Part shown: positions 56,281 to 64,000 of the stretch, piece after piece
How positions within the stretch are numbered: the stretch's first letter is position 1
Layout: each line of letters starts with the position of its first letter
Assembly (NCBI GenBank): GCA_009602725.1
Contig: WELB01000043.1
Coordinates: 293,521-357,520 of the forward strand
Length of the DNA stretch: 64,000 nt
From: Spirogloea muscicola
Taxonomy: Eukaryota; Streptophyta; Zygnematophyceae; Spirogloeales; Spirogloeaceae
Reading direction: 5' to 3'
Notes under the pieces: model-generated
What the model saw: the letters and a program-made list of their open reading frames with translations, nothing else
Told to the model about the DNA's origin: nothing
Database searches by the model: none
Made by a program: the position numbers and the translations under genes

Positions 56281-57023
56281 ATTTGTAAGGCTAGAATTGG
56301 CCTCCCTTTCAATTTCAAGCGCACAGCGCGCCTTCTCTCTTCGGACCTTGTCCATTCCTTTTGGGCTGGCCTCTCACAGCCACCAGTCAATTGGGCCGCG
56401 CTTTCTGAGATATCTACCGGTGGAGTTTCGGCAAGGAGAAAGGAAGGGTTCGCCCATAGAGAAGAGGGGCTGGCAAAGCCAGCCCAAAAAAGAATGGACA
56501 ATGTCCAAAGCCAAAGAAAGAGAGGCCGGAATAAGGACTACACTACGATACTCTGCAAAAACACATAGACGAGGCAGAGGGAAGCTCAGTACCCACGAGT
56601 GAGCAACATCAGGTCTGAGTAGCTCGCTGCATAGAAAAGCGCGCCCATAGATAAGAGGGGCTGGCCAAGCCAGCCCAAAAAAGAATGGACAATGTCCAAA
56701 GCCAAAGCAAAAGGAGCCGGAGAAAGGACTACACTACAACATACTGCAGAACACAGAAACGATGCAGAGGAAAGCTCAGTACCCACGAGTGAGCAACATC
56801 AGGTCTGAGTAGCTCGCTGCCGAGACCCAGAGGCGGCGGCCTTAGCACGGCCTGCTCGCGTGTGGACGGCGTGGGCAAGAAGAAGTGGCTCTCCCAATGG
56901 GGGCAAGGGCTGTGAGAAGCCAGCCCGAAAAGAATTGACAAGGTTCGAAGGGGCCAAACTATGAGCTAAGCAGCGGCTGCGGGGCCTGAAGAGGCTATGG
57001 CAGAACGGGGGAGGATGGACCAC

Positions 57024-57500
57024 TTAGTAGTTACGAGTGAGGAGCCTCACATCCGACAGACTAGCTGCCGGTAAACTATCCCCCTGACGAAAGCCGGAGG
57101 CCGCAGCGAGAGCACGGCCAGCACGCAGATGCAAGGCGTGGGCCATGGACCGCTGGAGGGAGACGGACAAGCGCATACGATACACCTGAGCCCACGAGCC
57201 AGCGGCATTGAAGTCAGCCGGCTCACCGCGCCTGCGGGACACAGCGCGTCGTGCAAGCCTGGCCAACAGGTCGAGCCAGTGGGATCCGAGAGCCCCATGC
57301 ACGTCCACAGCCAGGGGGACGAACTCGTCGGCAGCCGGGTGGTCGGCGTGTTTGGCCGCCTTGCTGCGAGCGGCCTTTGCCGCAGCGTGGCCAGCCCGCG
57401 AGGCAGAAAGCCCCGGGTTGGAGCGGTCGACCACATCAGTGGTGACCACATCGGCAATGATGCGCCCGCCACCGCCCGTCGTGGACGCCACCAAGTCGAC
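57024..57500 (-). mobile_element. 3' fragment of a LINE-like retrotransposon (RT C-terminus)
   Basis: The minus frame reads GGGGRIIADVVTTDVVDRSN, an Ala-rich helix (GHAAAKAARSKAAKHADHPA), DEFVPLAVDVHGALGSHWLD, then RMRLSVSLQRSMAHALHLRA and ends LSDVRLLTRNY with a stop at 57024. This is the pattern of the last 160 or so residues of non-LTR retrotransposon ORF2-type proteins after the reverse-transcriptase domain. The copy is open here but has no RT domain upstream, so it is a 5'-truncated copy. The hairpin units at lower coordinates would be its 3' untranslated region. Confidence 0.6.
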
Positions 57501-57960
57501 GCAATGGGGGCAAGGGAGCGTTGAAGCGATACCGCCAGGCGCATGCGGAAGACTTGGGCGAGCAAACCGGCGGCGTTGAAGCCGGCCTTCGCCCCTGGCA
57601 GACCCGGCCGCCGGTCAATGGCGTAAGCCGCCGAAGGAGATCCAGCCAGCGGCTGCCGAAAGCCCCGTGTACATCCATCGCCAGGGCCGCGTATTCATCA
57701 CCAACCGGGTGATCAGCACATTTTTGCTGCTTGCCCCGGGCCGCCAGGCCGCCGACCGCGTGCCCTACAAACGGTGCCGATCTGGTGGGATTGGCGGAGT
57801 CGATGCAGTCAGTTGTCACCACATTGGCGATCATGCGATGGCGACCAGGTCATCTGATGGCGACCAGGTCGGAGCGTCTTGTATGGACACGCCAACCCAG
57901 GCGGTCGCCACTGGGTTTCATGACGCGAATGCAGGTGGTCGAGAAAACGAGAAACTCTTC
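57501..57960 (-). mobile_element. Second, older copy of the LINE-like 3' fragment
   Basis: Carries the same words in a more diverged form (NVVTTDCIDSANPT, DEYAALAMDVHGAFGSRWLD, RRLTP) upstream of, and in the same orientation as, the 57024-57500 copy. The two meet at about 57490-57520, where the older copy stops before its own ending; the younger copy seems to have been inserted at or joined to its 3' part. Reading frame is broken in places. Confidence 0.5.
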
Positions 57961-58130
57961 CAGTTAAAAGGGGTGTGATTGGCCAGCCCAGGAAAAAAGA
58001 GTGAACAAATTTCGAAGGGGCCAGAAAGGTATCAGCAGCCACCGGAGTCAGTGAGGAAGGAGAAAGCAGCTCTTCCAGTTTACAGCAATGGCTGTGAGAG
58101 GCCCAGCCCAAAGGGATGTACAGTGTGAGG

Positions 58131-58317
58131 AACTCCAGGGACTACAATGAGTTCTGATAGCGTCTGGTTAAGTTGGCAATACTGACTGCCGAAGTGCAAC
58201 TGCCTCGCCCGCCGCCCTAACGATTGAGGCGGCGGCGGCGGCGGCGGCGGCGGCTGTCAGGCCTCAACCTTAGACCCAAAACCCTTCACACTAAGGACAT
58301 TGACGACCCCTGCCGAA
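58131..58317. other. Short upstream region with a CGG run
   Basis: A (GGC)n run at 58227-58254 lies about 60 bases before the proposed ATG at 58318, the same arrangement as other genes in the window. Confidence 0.4.
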
Positions 58318-60352
58318 TGGAGCTCGAGGGCGTTGCGTCGTTGGCGCTGCTATCTGGCGGCGGCCTCTCCGGCCACTTCGTGGACGCCGCCACCCGCCGC
58401 TGCATCGGCCTCATGGCCACAGGCACGTCGCCACAAACCCCACGAGGCCAGTCCGTTAGTACCAGCTCGTGGCTATGCTCGGACGCCGTCGAGCTGGTTC
58501 AGACTACAGGTCCATGAGATGCTTTTGGGTGTTGGACTTTAGCGACTGAGCCACGCCAAGGGTCTTATTGGGGGTTCGTCATCCTTTCTCCATCAGGTTT
58601 TTGACATACTTGATGCTTGCTCATCTTGTGTCATGAAGCTCAAGGTCAAGCTCACAGTCAAGCTCAGGGGCAGCCCATGATGTCACCAATTCGTGTGTCG
58701 AGGTTCCCAGTTCTCCATTTGAAATGCCTATCTATCACACGTAAGACATATTCTCGCTTGATGCCACCATCAGAGCTGGCTTGCGAGCGGGAGTGCAGCC
58801 GCGGGGAGGACGCTGCGCTGCTCCGCCTCACGCTCATAGATTTCCAGGTTTGTGCAGCTAGCAATGGGCTCCATGTGGCCAGCCTGCAGCTGCTCCTCTG
58901 GTGGCTCCTTATCACAGACGCCCCGATGCTTCAGGCAGTCGCGGCCAAGGAGTCCAGATCCTAATAGGCAGAATCTAGAGGCAGCATAATGGAGCATAAG
59001 GCTCACGGCTCAACGTGCCGAGCACGTCGCACGTCGCACTTTTGTGTGCACAGCTGCAACATGGGTAGCTGGCTAAGAAGGCATCCAGCATTATGGGTTA
59101 GATTTGGAGGCCACCATTAGCCCACCCTCTTCTACTCACGTTGCACTGACCTACAGTCAGGCGCTGCCTCTGGATTGGCTGCAGTACGGCACCGAGCAGG
59201 CGGTGGTTGTTGAAAAGCAGGGCGGTGATGCAGCCAGGCTCGCCACAGCTGTGCATGCTCACGGGTAAGAGAGAGTACAGCCTTTATCTAAGCACCCATC
59301 AAGGCCACCATGTTGATAAAAGCTGCTGTCGTCCTCAACATGATTGGGTCTGACCTGGGACGTACTATCATCATGCCAGATCACGGCTCAGTATATGGGG
59401 CTTCTAAGACTTGGGTTCAATGTTGCAGCAGTTGACACAGCGCTGCATGTGCCGGGGTGCTTGAAAGGAAAGGTGGGAAAACACTGTCATTGAAGATGTG
59501 AGTCGGTGTAAAGCAGAGGGCGCTGTGCAAGTCCACTTCGACTGTGAAACGCTGCTCACAGGCCAGGCTGCCGATGCACATCTGCGACGATTTCTTCCAA
59601 AGCTGATGGACCTCTCGCCTGTAGGTACGCAGTCCAACTGGGGTCTAGTGGGTGCTTGGTGTCCAATGCTTTCAAACCCCAGTCTGTTACACTTCCAATT
59701 ATGGCAAACTCCCCGTTGTGCAATACATACCATATTCTGATCCGTCAACTTGCAACTACACCCGGCTTCACCAACTTGACCACGATGAAGAAGTCAGTCC
59801 ATTATGTGCTCGGTGGCTTGCTAATGAGGTACAAATTGTTTGATGCTCTGTGCAGTAAACATCGGGCCCATGCGGGTCAGCAATTTTCACATTAAGGGTA
59901 GGGCTGGGGTGCCCAGCCCTACCTCGTCGGCACCTGGACAGTCTCCGGCCCAGTCGCAAGCGCAAGCGCGGGCGGGTATTGATGTCATGCAAGAGGCCTC
60001 CTCACGCTTGCCGAGGGGAACAAGAGAGCAGGCGTTGAAACAGGCCTTAGACCAGGAACAAGTGCAGATGGAGCATCATATGCAGCCTGAAGGAGAAGGC
60101 GAAGTTGCGCCCACAGACGCCTCGAAAGCAGAGGCAATGGACGACTTTGACCTCCAGTTTGAGGCCACAGAGCTCGACAGTAGGGGTGTAGTGGTGGAGG
60201 AGGCTGCACACAAGGGAAAGTCTTTAGATGATGACATTCGGCAACTGCTGCTACAGGAGCTCGAACGAGAAGGCCTTCCGGAGACGCTGGCATGGTCAGT
60301 AGTTGAGCCCACGACTCGGCTGGAACCGCAGAGCGTAATCAGCCAAAGGTGA
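58318..60352 (+). CDS. Unidentified multi-exon gene with acidic C-terminus
   Basis: Coding-like pieces with splice sites: about 58318-58430 (MELEGVASLALLSGGGLSGH, HFVDAATRRCIGLMATG), 58774-58847 (ELACERECSRGEDAALLRLT, LIDFQ, donor CAG|GTTTGT), 59161-59264 (ALPLDWLQYGTEQAVVVEKQ), a short one ending near 59474 (HVPGCLKGK|GTGGGA), about 59563-59624 (ADAHLRRFLPKLMDLSP), and a last exon about 59856-60352. The last exon reads NIGPMRVSNFHIKG, then a Gln/Glu-rich segment and an acidic stretch (DDFDLQFEATELDS), a helix (DDDIRQLLLQELEREGLPET) and a TGA at 60350. I do not recognise the protein. The beta-strand-like words early on and the acidic tail are the only features. Not all junctions were checked for phase. 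Confidence 0.5.
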
Positions 60353-60860
60353 TAGACTGAGCTGAGCACAGGGTGGTAGACTCATGCGGGACACCTATTG
60401 TTGCTGATGGGAAGTGAATGGCGCCGAAGCAGACTGGCGCTGGCTCTGCTGCACTGGGAAATGACACGCACCAGTCTAGCCTTCGTGGCGCAGCTATGTT
60501 CCTGAGTAAAATCTGCTGTTAGCCAGGCGATTGACACCCTTGTCTGCGGCTTTAAGTCACCGAAAGAATGCCAAAGATGCAACAAAGTGTTGCTGAATGA
60601 GTGTAGCATCCGAGTTGCATACCAGCAAATCTCATGTTGTCCGCATTGTTCCCAGTGCTAGCCATGGCTGAAAGCGCTGTTCTGCAGTATATGGCAATGG
60701 CGCTGACATTGGCAGTGGCATTGCCTTCACAGCGTCCTCCGTGAAATCGGGGTCCAGCAGCACTGCCAGTGACATATCATTGATATCACACGGCATTGCT
60801 CATTCATGTTGATGGCCCTGATGGATGTGGTCTTGATAAGCACAACCAGCAAACAAAGTG
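60353..60860. other. Intergenic, no feature
   Basis: Ordinary composition, probably the 3' untranslated region of the preceding gene and spacer. A small GGCAATGG/TGGCAGTGG repetition lies near 60690-60720. Nothing else is seen. Confidence 0.45.
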
Positions 60861-60984
60861 GCCAAGTAGTGCAAGTAGCTCCTCTCAGCTGATAGAAGAG
60901 AGGCGTCGGACGACCGTGCGAAAGACCTCGCCTGGCATCCGCAGGGCGTCGTACAGTGGAAGAGCCGACACTCTAAACCCTGAA

Positions 60985-61440
60985 CTCTGGCTGCCGCGCC
61001 AGGTGAGGATGCCGACCGCAGCTGGGCATGCCCACACGCGTCTGTCTCCGGGAGTCGTTGCAACACGGTCGCGATGGCCGCCTTGTCGAGCTCGGCCATG
61101 TAACGCGCCTGCGCCCGCAAGTCGGCGGTGCGAGCCAGATGCGCAAGCGGGACCGTGCTCCCTGCCAGGGCCGGGTGCTCGTCAAGCAGATCGGCCAGCC
61201 CACAAGCAGAATGAACAAAGCTCGAAGGGCCCAGACGAGCATTTGGCCCTGGCAGGAAGCGCGGTTCTCTTTGCGCACCTGGCGCACACCGCCGGCTTGT
61301 GGTCCGAGGCGCGCCGTGTGGCCGAGCTTGACAAGGCGGCCTTGACGACCGCGTTGCGGCTCCTTCTAGAGACGGACGTGCGTGGGCATGCACGGCTGCG
61401 GTCGGCCAGCCTCTTCACCTGGCGCGGCGGCCTGGCTCTC
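60985..61440. repeat. Large inverted repeat made of two facing retroelement fragments
   Basis: The minus-strand frame at about 60985-61185 and the plus-strand frame at about 61228-61440 encode the same peptide in diverged form: LAHLARTADLRAQARYMAEL then DKAAIATVLQRLPETD on one side, FAHLAHTAGLWSEARRVAEL then DKAALTTALRLLLETD on the other. Both continue with G-H-A-x-LRSAS. The arms point away from a centre near 61205. The peptide is probably an internal part of the same LINE-like ORF family. Divergence shows two separate copies rather than one recent folded copy. Confidence 0.65.
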
Positions 61441-61599
61441 GCATCCTCAACTGTGGCACGCCCTGCGGATGCCAGACGAGGTCACCTCGCACGGCCTCTT
61501 GCACCTTCCCCCGCCCTTCCTGGCCTGTGGCTCCGCTGAGATAGTCATGAACACCCTCTGTATGCACCTGGCTGGCTTTCACAACCGCTCTTCAATACC

Positions 61600-62300
61600 A
61601 TCAGCCACATTGTCTGCGATTTATTCTGAGGGTGCTGCAGTGTACATGTTGCAAGCAGGTGTCAGATGTGATGGAAGTGTGTGGCGCACGTCCTTCGCTG
61701 TGCACACGGAGCATTGTGCGAATGGTTGCTCCCGAACTCCTAGGGTTGCGATCTTTGCATTATGACTGGAGGAGGGCCATTGAGACACGTCCATCATGCC
61801 CATCCAGCAGAGGCTGACAGACTCATACACTGAGGGTCGACCTGGTGGCCACCACGCCGAGCGGGGGCCCGCGCATCATCGCTGATGTGGTCATCACAGA
61901 TGTGGTTGATCGCTCCAAATTGGGGCTGTCAGCCTCAGTGCAGCAATCGCCACTTGTGGCAAGGAGGCCAAGTACGCGGACCATGCAGAAGGGGACGAAT
62001 TCCCTCCAGTGGCCATCGGTGTGCACTGGGTTTTCGGGTCTCAATGGGTGGACCTCTTGAGTCACCTTGCGCGCCTTGCAGTATCCACGCCGGCGGGGCG
62101 AGTAGGCTAACTTCAACGCCGCTGGCTCGCTTGCGCAGTGTTGTATATGCGCCTGTCCAATTTCCTCCAGCAGTCCTCGGCCCACACCTTGCATTTGCGA
62201 GCTGGCCTTGCTCTGGCCTCTGGCTACTGTCAAGGGGACTGCTTTCCGGCTGCTAGTCTCTCTGACTTGCGGCTGCTTACTAGAGGCCAAGGAACGCTGA
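61600..62300 (+). mobile_element. LINE-like 3' fragment, decayed
   Basis: Plus-strand words match the 57024 copy: TPSGGPRIIADVVITDVVDR at about 61845, then VHWVFGSQWVD-like and finally SLSDLRLLTRG at about 62250-62285. The frame changes several times, so this copy is old. With the + arm of the inverted repeat just upstream it may form one longer decayed copy from about 61228 to 62300. Confidence 0.55.
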
Positions 62301-62383
62301 AGGGATATGGAAAGTGGCATACAAAACACCTGCGCTAGAGAGCCAGCGTTGTTTAATTCAGCCTGCTCGTCGGGTGAACAGGT

Positions 62384-62746
62384 CTAGTCACTGAAACCCG
62401 AAAGCCCGTGCACATCGACGGCCAGCAGGACGAACTCGTCCCCTTCTGAGCGGTCCAAGTACTTTGCCTCTTTGCCACGAGCGGTTCGCTGCTGCATGCC
62501 CAGCCTTCGAAGCAGAGAGCCCCAGATTGGAGCAGTCAACCACATCTGTGGTGACCACGTCGGCGATGACTCGTGGGCCACCGCCCGTGGTGGCCACCAG
62601 GTCGTCCCGCCGAGTATGGAGTCCATCAGCCCTCTGCAGGATGGGCATAATGGACGTGTTCTCGATCGCCACCGTGAACCCTGCCTCCAGGAAATGCCGA
62701 ACATGGCATCCCTGAGGAGGACATGGGCAGCCGTTCGCTCGTCCAT
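62384..62746 (-). mobile_element. LINE-like fragment in opposite orientation
   Basis: The minus strand reads MAIENTSIMPILQRADGLHT, DDLVATTGGGPRVIADVVTT, DVVDCSNLGLSASKAGHAAA. This is the same region of the family as at 57024 and 61845, with a little more upstream sequence (a PILQRADG segment also visible near 61800). It lacks the final ending found in other copies. Confidence 0.55.
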
Positions 62747-62749
62747 AAA

Positions 62750-63640
62750 ATACCTGCTTAGTTGTGTATATCAGCGCTTTCTGGCCCCTTCAGGCCTTGT
62801 CATTTCCATTTGGGTTGGCTTTCTGCAGTCCTCATCCCCTTCCTTTGCATGAGTTAAGGGTTTTCGGAGGGCCACTCACGGCCATTGCTATACTCAGGGG
62901 GAGCTGTATTTCTATTGGCTGTGTTGATTTAGCGCCTTTCGGCCCTTTCAAATTTGTTCATCTTCTCTGGGCTGGCTGCCCACTTTAGAAGAGCTCCTTT
63001 ATCTGGGCTCTCTCAGCTATTACCTGATCTTGTAGGAGCTGTTCATTCCCCCTCTTACTTTGCCTCTGGCTTGCTCTTCCTTCCCTCAGCTTATTTGACT
63101 TCCTATTGCTGTCACGGGGTCAATAAGAGCACTCTGTTCGTGGCCTGTTTGCCTAGCCTGTGGCTTCGCTAATATAGTCACGAATACCCTTTGTATGCAC
63201 CATGCTGGCTTTCACAGCCGCTCTTCCATATTATCTATTCAGAAAGTAAAGAGTCATGCAGTATAATTTGACTTCTAGTCATTCCACTTATGCTCGTAAT
63301 TTGACAGCTGCATTTCCTCCCCTCAGCTCATCTGACTTACAAATGCTGACACGGGGGTACTACAAGGCGCCCCGTCTGCCTAGCCTGTGCTCGCTAATAC
63401 GGTCTTGAACGCTCTCTGTATGCACCCTGGCTGGCTTTTACAGCCACTCTTCTAACGTCAGCATTCCTCTTGATTTTGGTAGCTGGCTCCCATCCCATTT
63501 GGCTCTTCATCAACGTGCAGGGCGCGCTCTAAGTCGGGCCTCCGGCTTTCGTGGCGGCGCTCCAGCTCCCCAAGTTAGCTTGTCCGATTTGTTTGTGCTC
63601 TCCCGTGGGTACTATTGTCACCTTAGGCACCTTAGTTTAG
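62750..63640 (+). repeat. Tandem array of diverged 3' hairpin units
   Basis: Successive + units, each beginning with a CTTTCGGCCCTTTC-like block followed by a GGGCTGGC-like hairpin and a GGAGCT block, occur near 62775, 62930 and 63000, then weaker ones to about 63640. At about 63140-63190 and 63370-63430 a second word (CTAGCCTGTG, TATGCACC, TGGCTTTCACAGCC) is itself duplicated. Confidence 0.5.
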
Positions 63641-63936
63641 GTCTCTATATTATGTAGCCTTGTCTAGTTTGCACTCGCCTCTGCTTGAACTGTGTATTGG
63701 CTTGAATTGGCCTCCCTTTCCATTCCATACGCCCCGCGCGCCTTTCTCCAGACCGCCACCGACACTGCCGAAGTTCCCGCCGCGTCTTCCGCCGCCGCCG
63801 CCGCCGCCGCTGCCGCCGCCGCCGCCGACGGGCCAGTACCGATCATGTGATCAAACGGACCGCGTCAGGAAAGTGCAGCTCCTCGGGGACCAGCCCCGGC
63901 CCAACGGCGGGGCGCGATCCGGCGAGCGATGGCCCC

Positions 63937-64000
63937 ATGAGGGCGCCCGCGCTGAGCAGGCCGGGCGCCGGCGCGGGCCTTAAGCCGGCGCTGCGCGAGA
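63937..64000 (+). CDS. Possible start of a further gene cut by the window edge
   Basis: An ATG at 63937 opens a frame (MRAPALSRPGAGAGLKPALR) that runs to the end of the window. It follows a (CCG)n run at 63785-63830 like those at other first exons. GC-rich DNA is stop-poor, so this is weak evidence; the frame could also be untranslated leader. Confidence 0.25.
   Translation, partial: MRAPALSRPGAGAGLKPALRE

Larger units (their letters stand above)
56281..58130 (-). repeat. LINE-like element cluster with tandem 3' units
   Basis: Mostly minus-oriented pieces of one family. A + unit sits at 56340-56410. Two near-identical tandem units of about 190 bases lie at about 56447-56635 and 56641-56822; each has the GGGGCTGGCAAAGCCAGCCC-type hairpin, an AATGGACAATGTCCAAAGCC block, and CAGTACCCACGAGTGAGCAA. 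Further hairpin units are at 56901, 57968 and 58089. Coding ends lie at 57024-57500 and 57501-57960, described separately. Confidence 0.7.

Overview
This window is nuclear DNA from a photosynthetic eukaryote, most likely a green alga. The genes are split by many short GT-AG introns, plus a few GC-AG introns. Several proteins are plant-type: a PTST-like starch-targeting protein, a plastid Rieske-like protein of TEF5/PSB33 type, a plant-form WBP11, a plant-form CKS exon, and p24-delta. The closeness of the PTST, WBP11 and CKS pieces to land-plant sequences makes an early-diverging streptophyte or prasinophyte alga the best guess, but the species cannot be read from the sequence. There are assembly gaps at 5967, 14305, 29059-29159, 41014, 48161-48975 and 52478. 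The single-base 'n' at 14305 and 41014 hide real losses of exons.

Layout. 1-126: end of one exon of an unidentified + gene. 1618-5867 (-): PTST-like CBM48 protein with a very long disordered N-terminal region. 5868-9799: repeat remnants. 9800-14152 (-): HtrA/Deg serine protease with one PDZ domain, 5' end cut at the 14305 gap. 14635-15915 (-): eIF5, missing its C-terminal exons at the same gap. 16327-18087 (+): p24-delta cargo receptor. 20231-25152 (+): a 900-residue ankyrin-CCCH-RRM protein. 26502-about 28400 (-): conserved-looking, unidentified protein. 29916-36706 (+): OSCA/CSC1 channel. 37382-40634 (-): WBP11. 40764-40817 (+): first exon of CKS, head to head with WBP11. 41109-44096 (+): DPM1. 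About 47977-49255 (+): tail-anchored protein interrupted by an 815-base gap. 50791-52765 (-): Rieske-like plastid protein. 53681-55775 (-): Bud32 kinase of the KEOPS complex. 58318-60352 (+): unidentified multi-exon gene. 63937-end (+): possible start of another gene.

Between the genes (about 6-9 kb, 44.6-46.8 kb, 52.8-53.2 kb, 56.3-58.1 kb and 60.9-63.6 kb) lie pieces of one dispersed family. It has the C-terminal end of a LINE-like reverse-transcriptase ORF followed by a 3' region built of short hairpin units around GGCTGGCCTCTCACAGCC. Other structure: (CGG/GCC)n tracts at almost every first exon, degenerate plant-telomere-like TTTAGGG patches in introns and promoters, and long polypyrimidine introns whose strand follows transcription.

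The genes are mostly housekeeping and do not form one pathway. Four act in RNA or translation (eIF5, WBP11, Bud32, ANK-CCCH-RRM), two in the secretory route (p24, DPM1), three probably in the plastid (PTST-like, Deg, Rieske-like), and one in membrane mechanosensing (OSCA). The most novel candidates are the ANK-CCCH-RRM protein and the enlarged PTST-like protein. No operon-like or defence system was seen.
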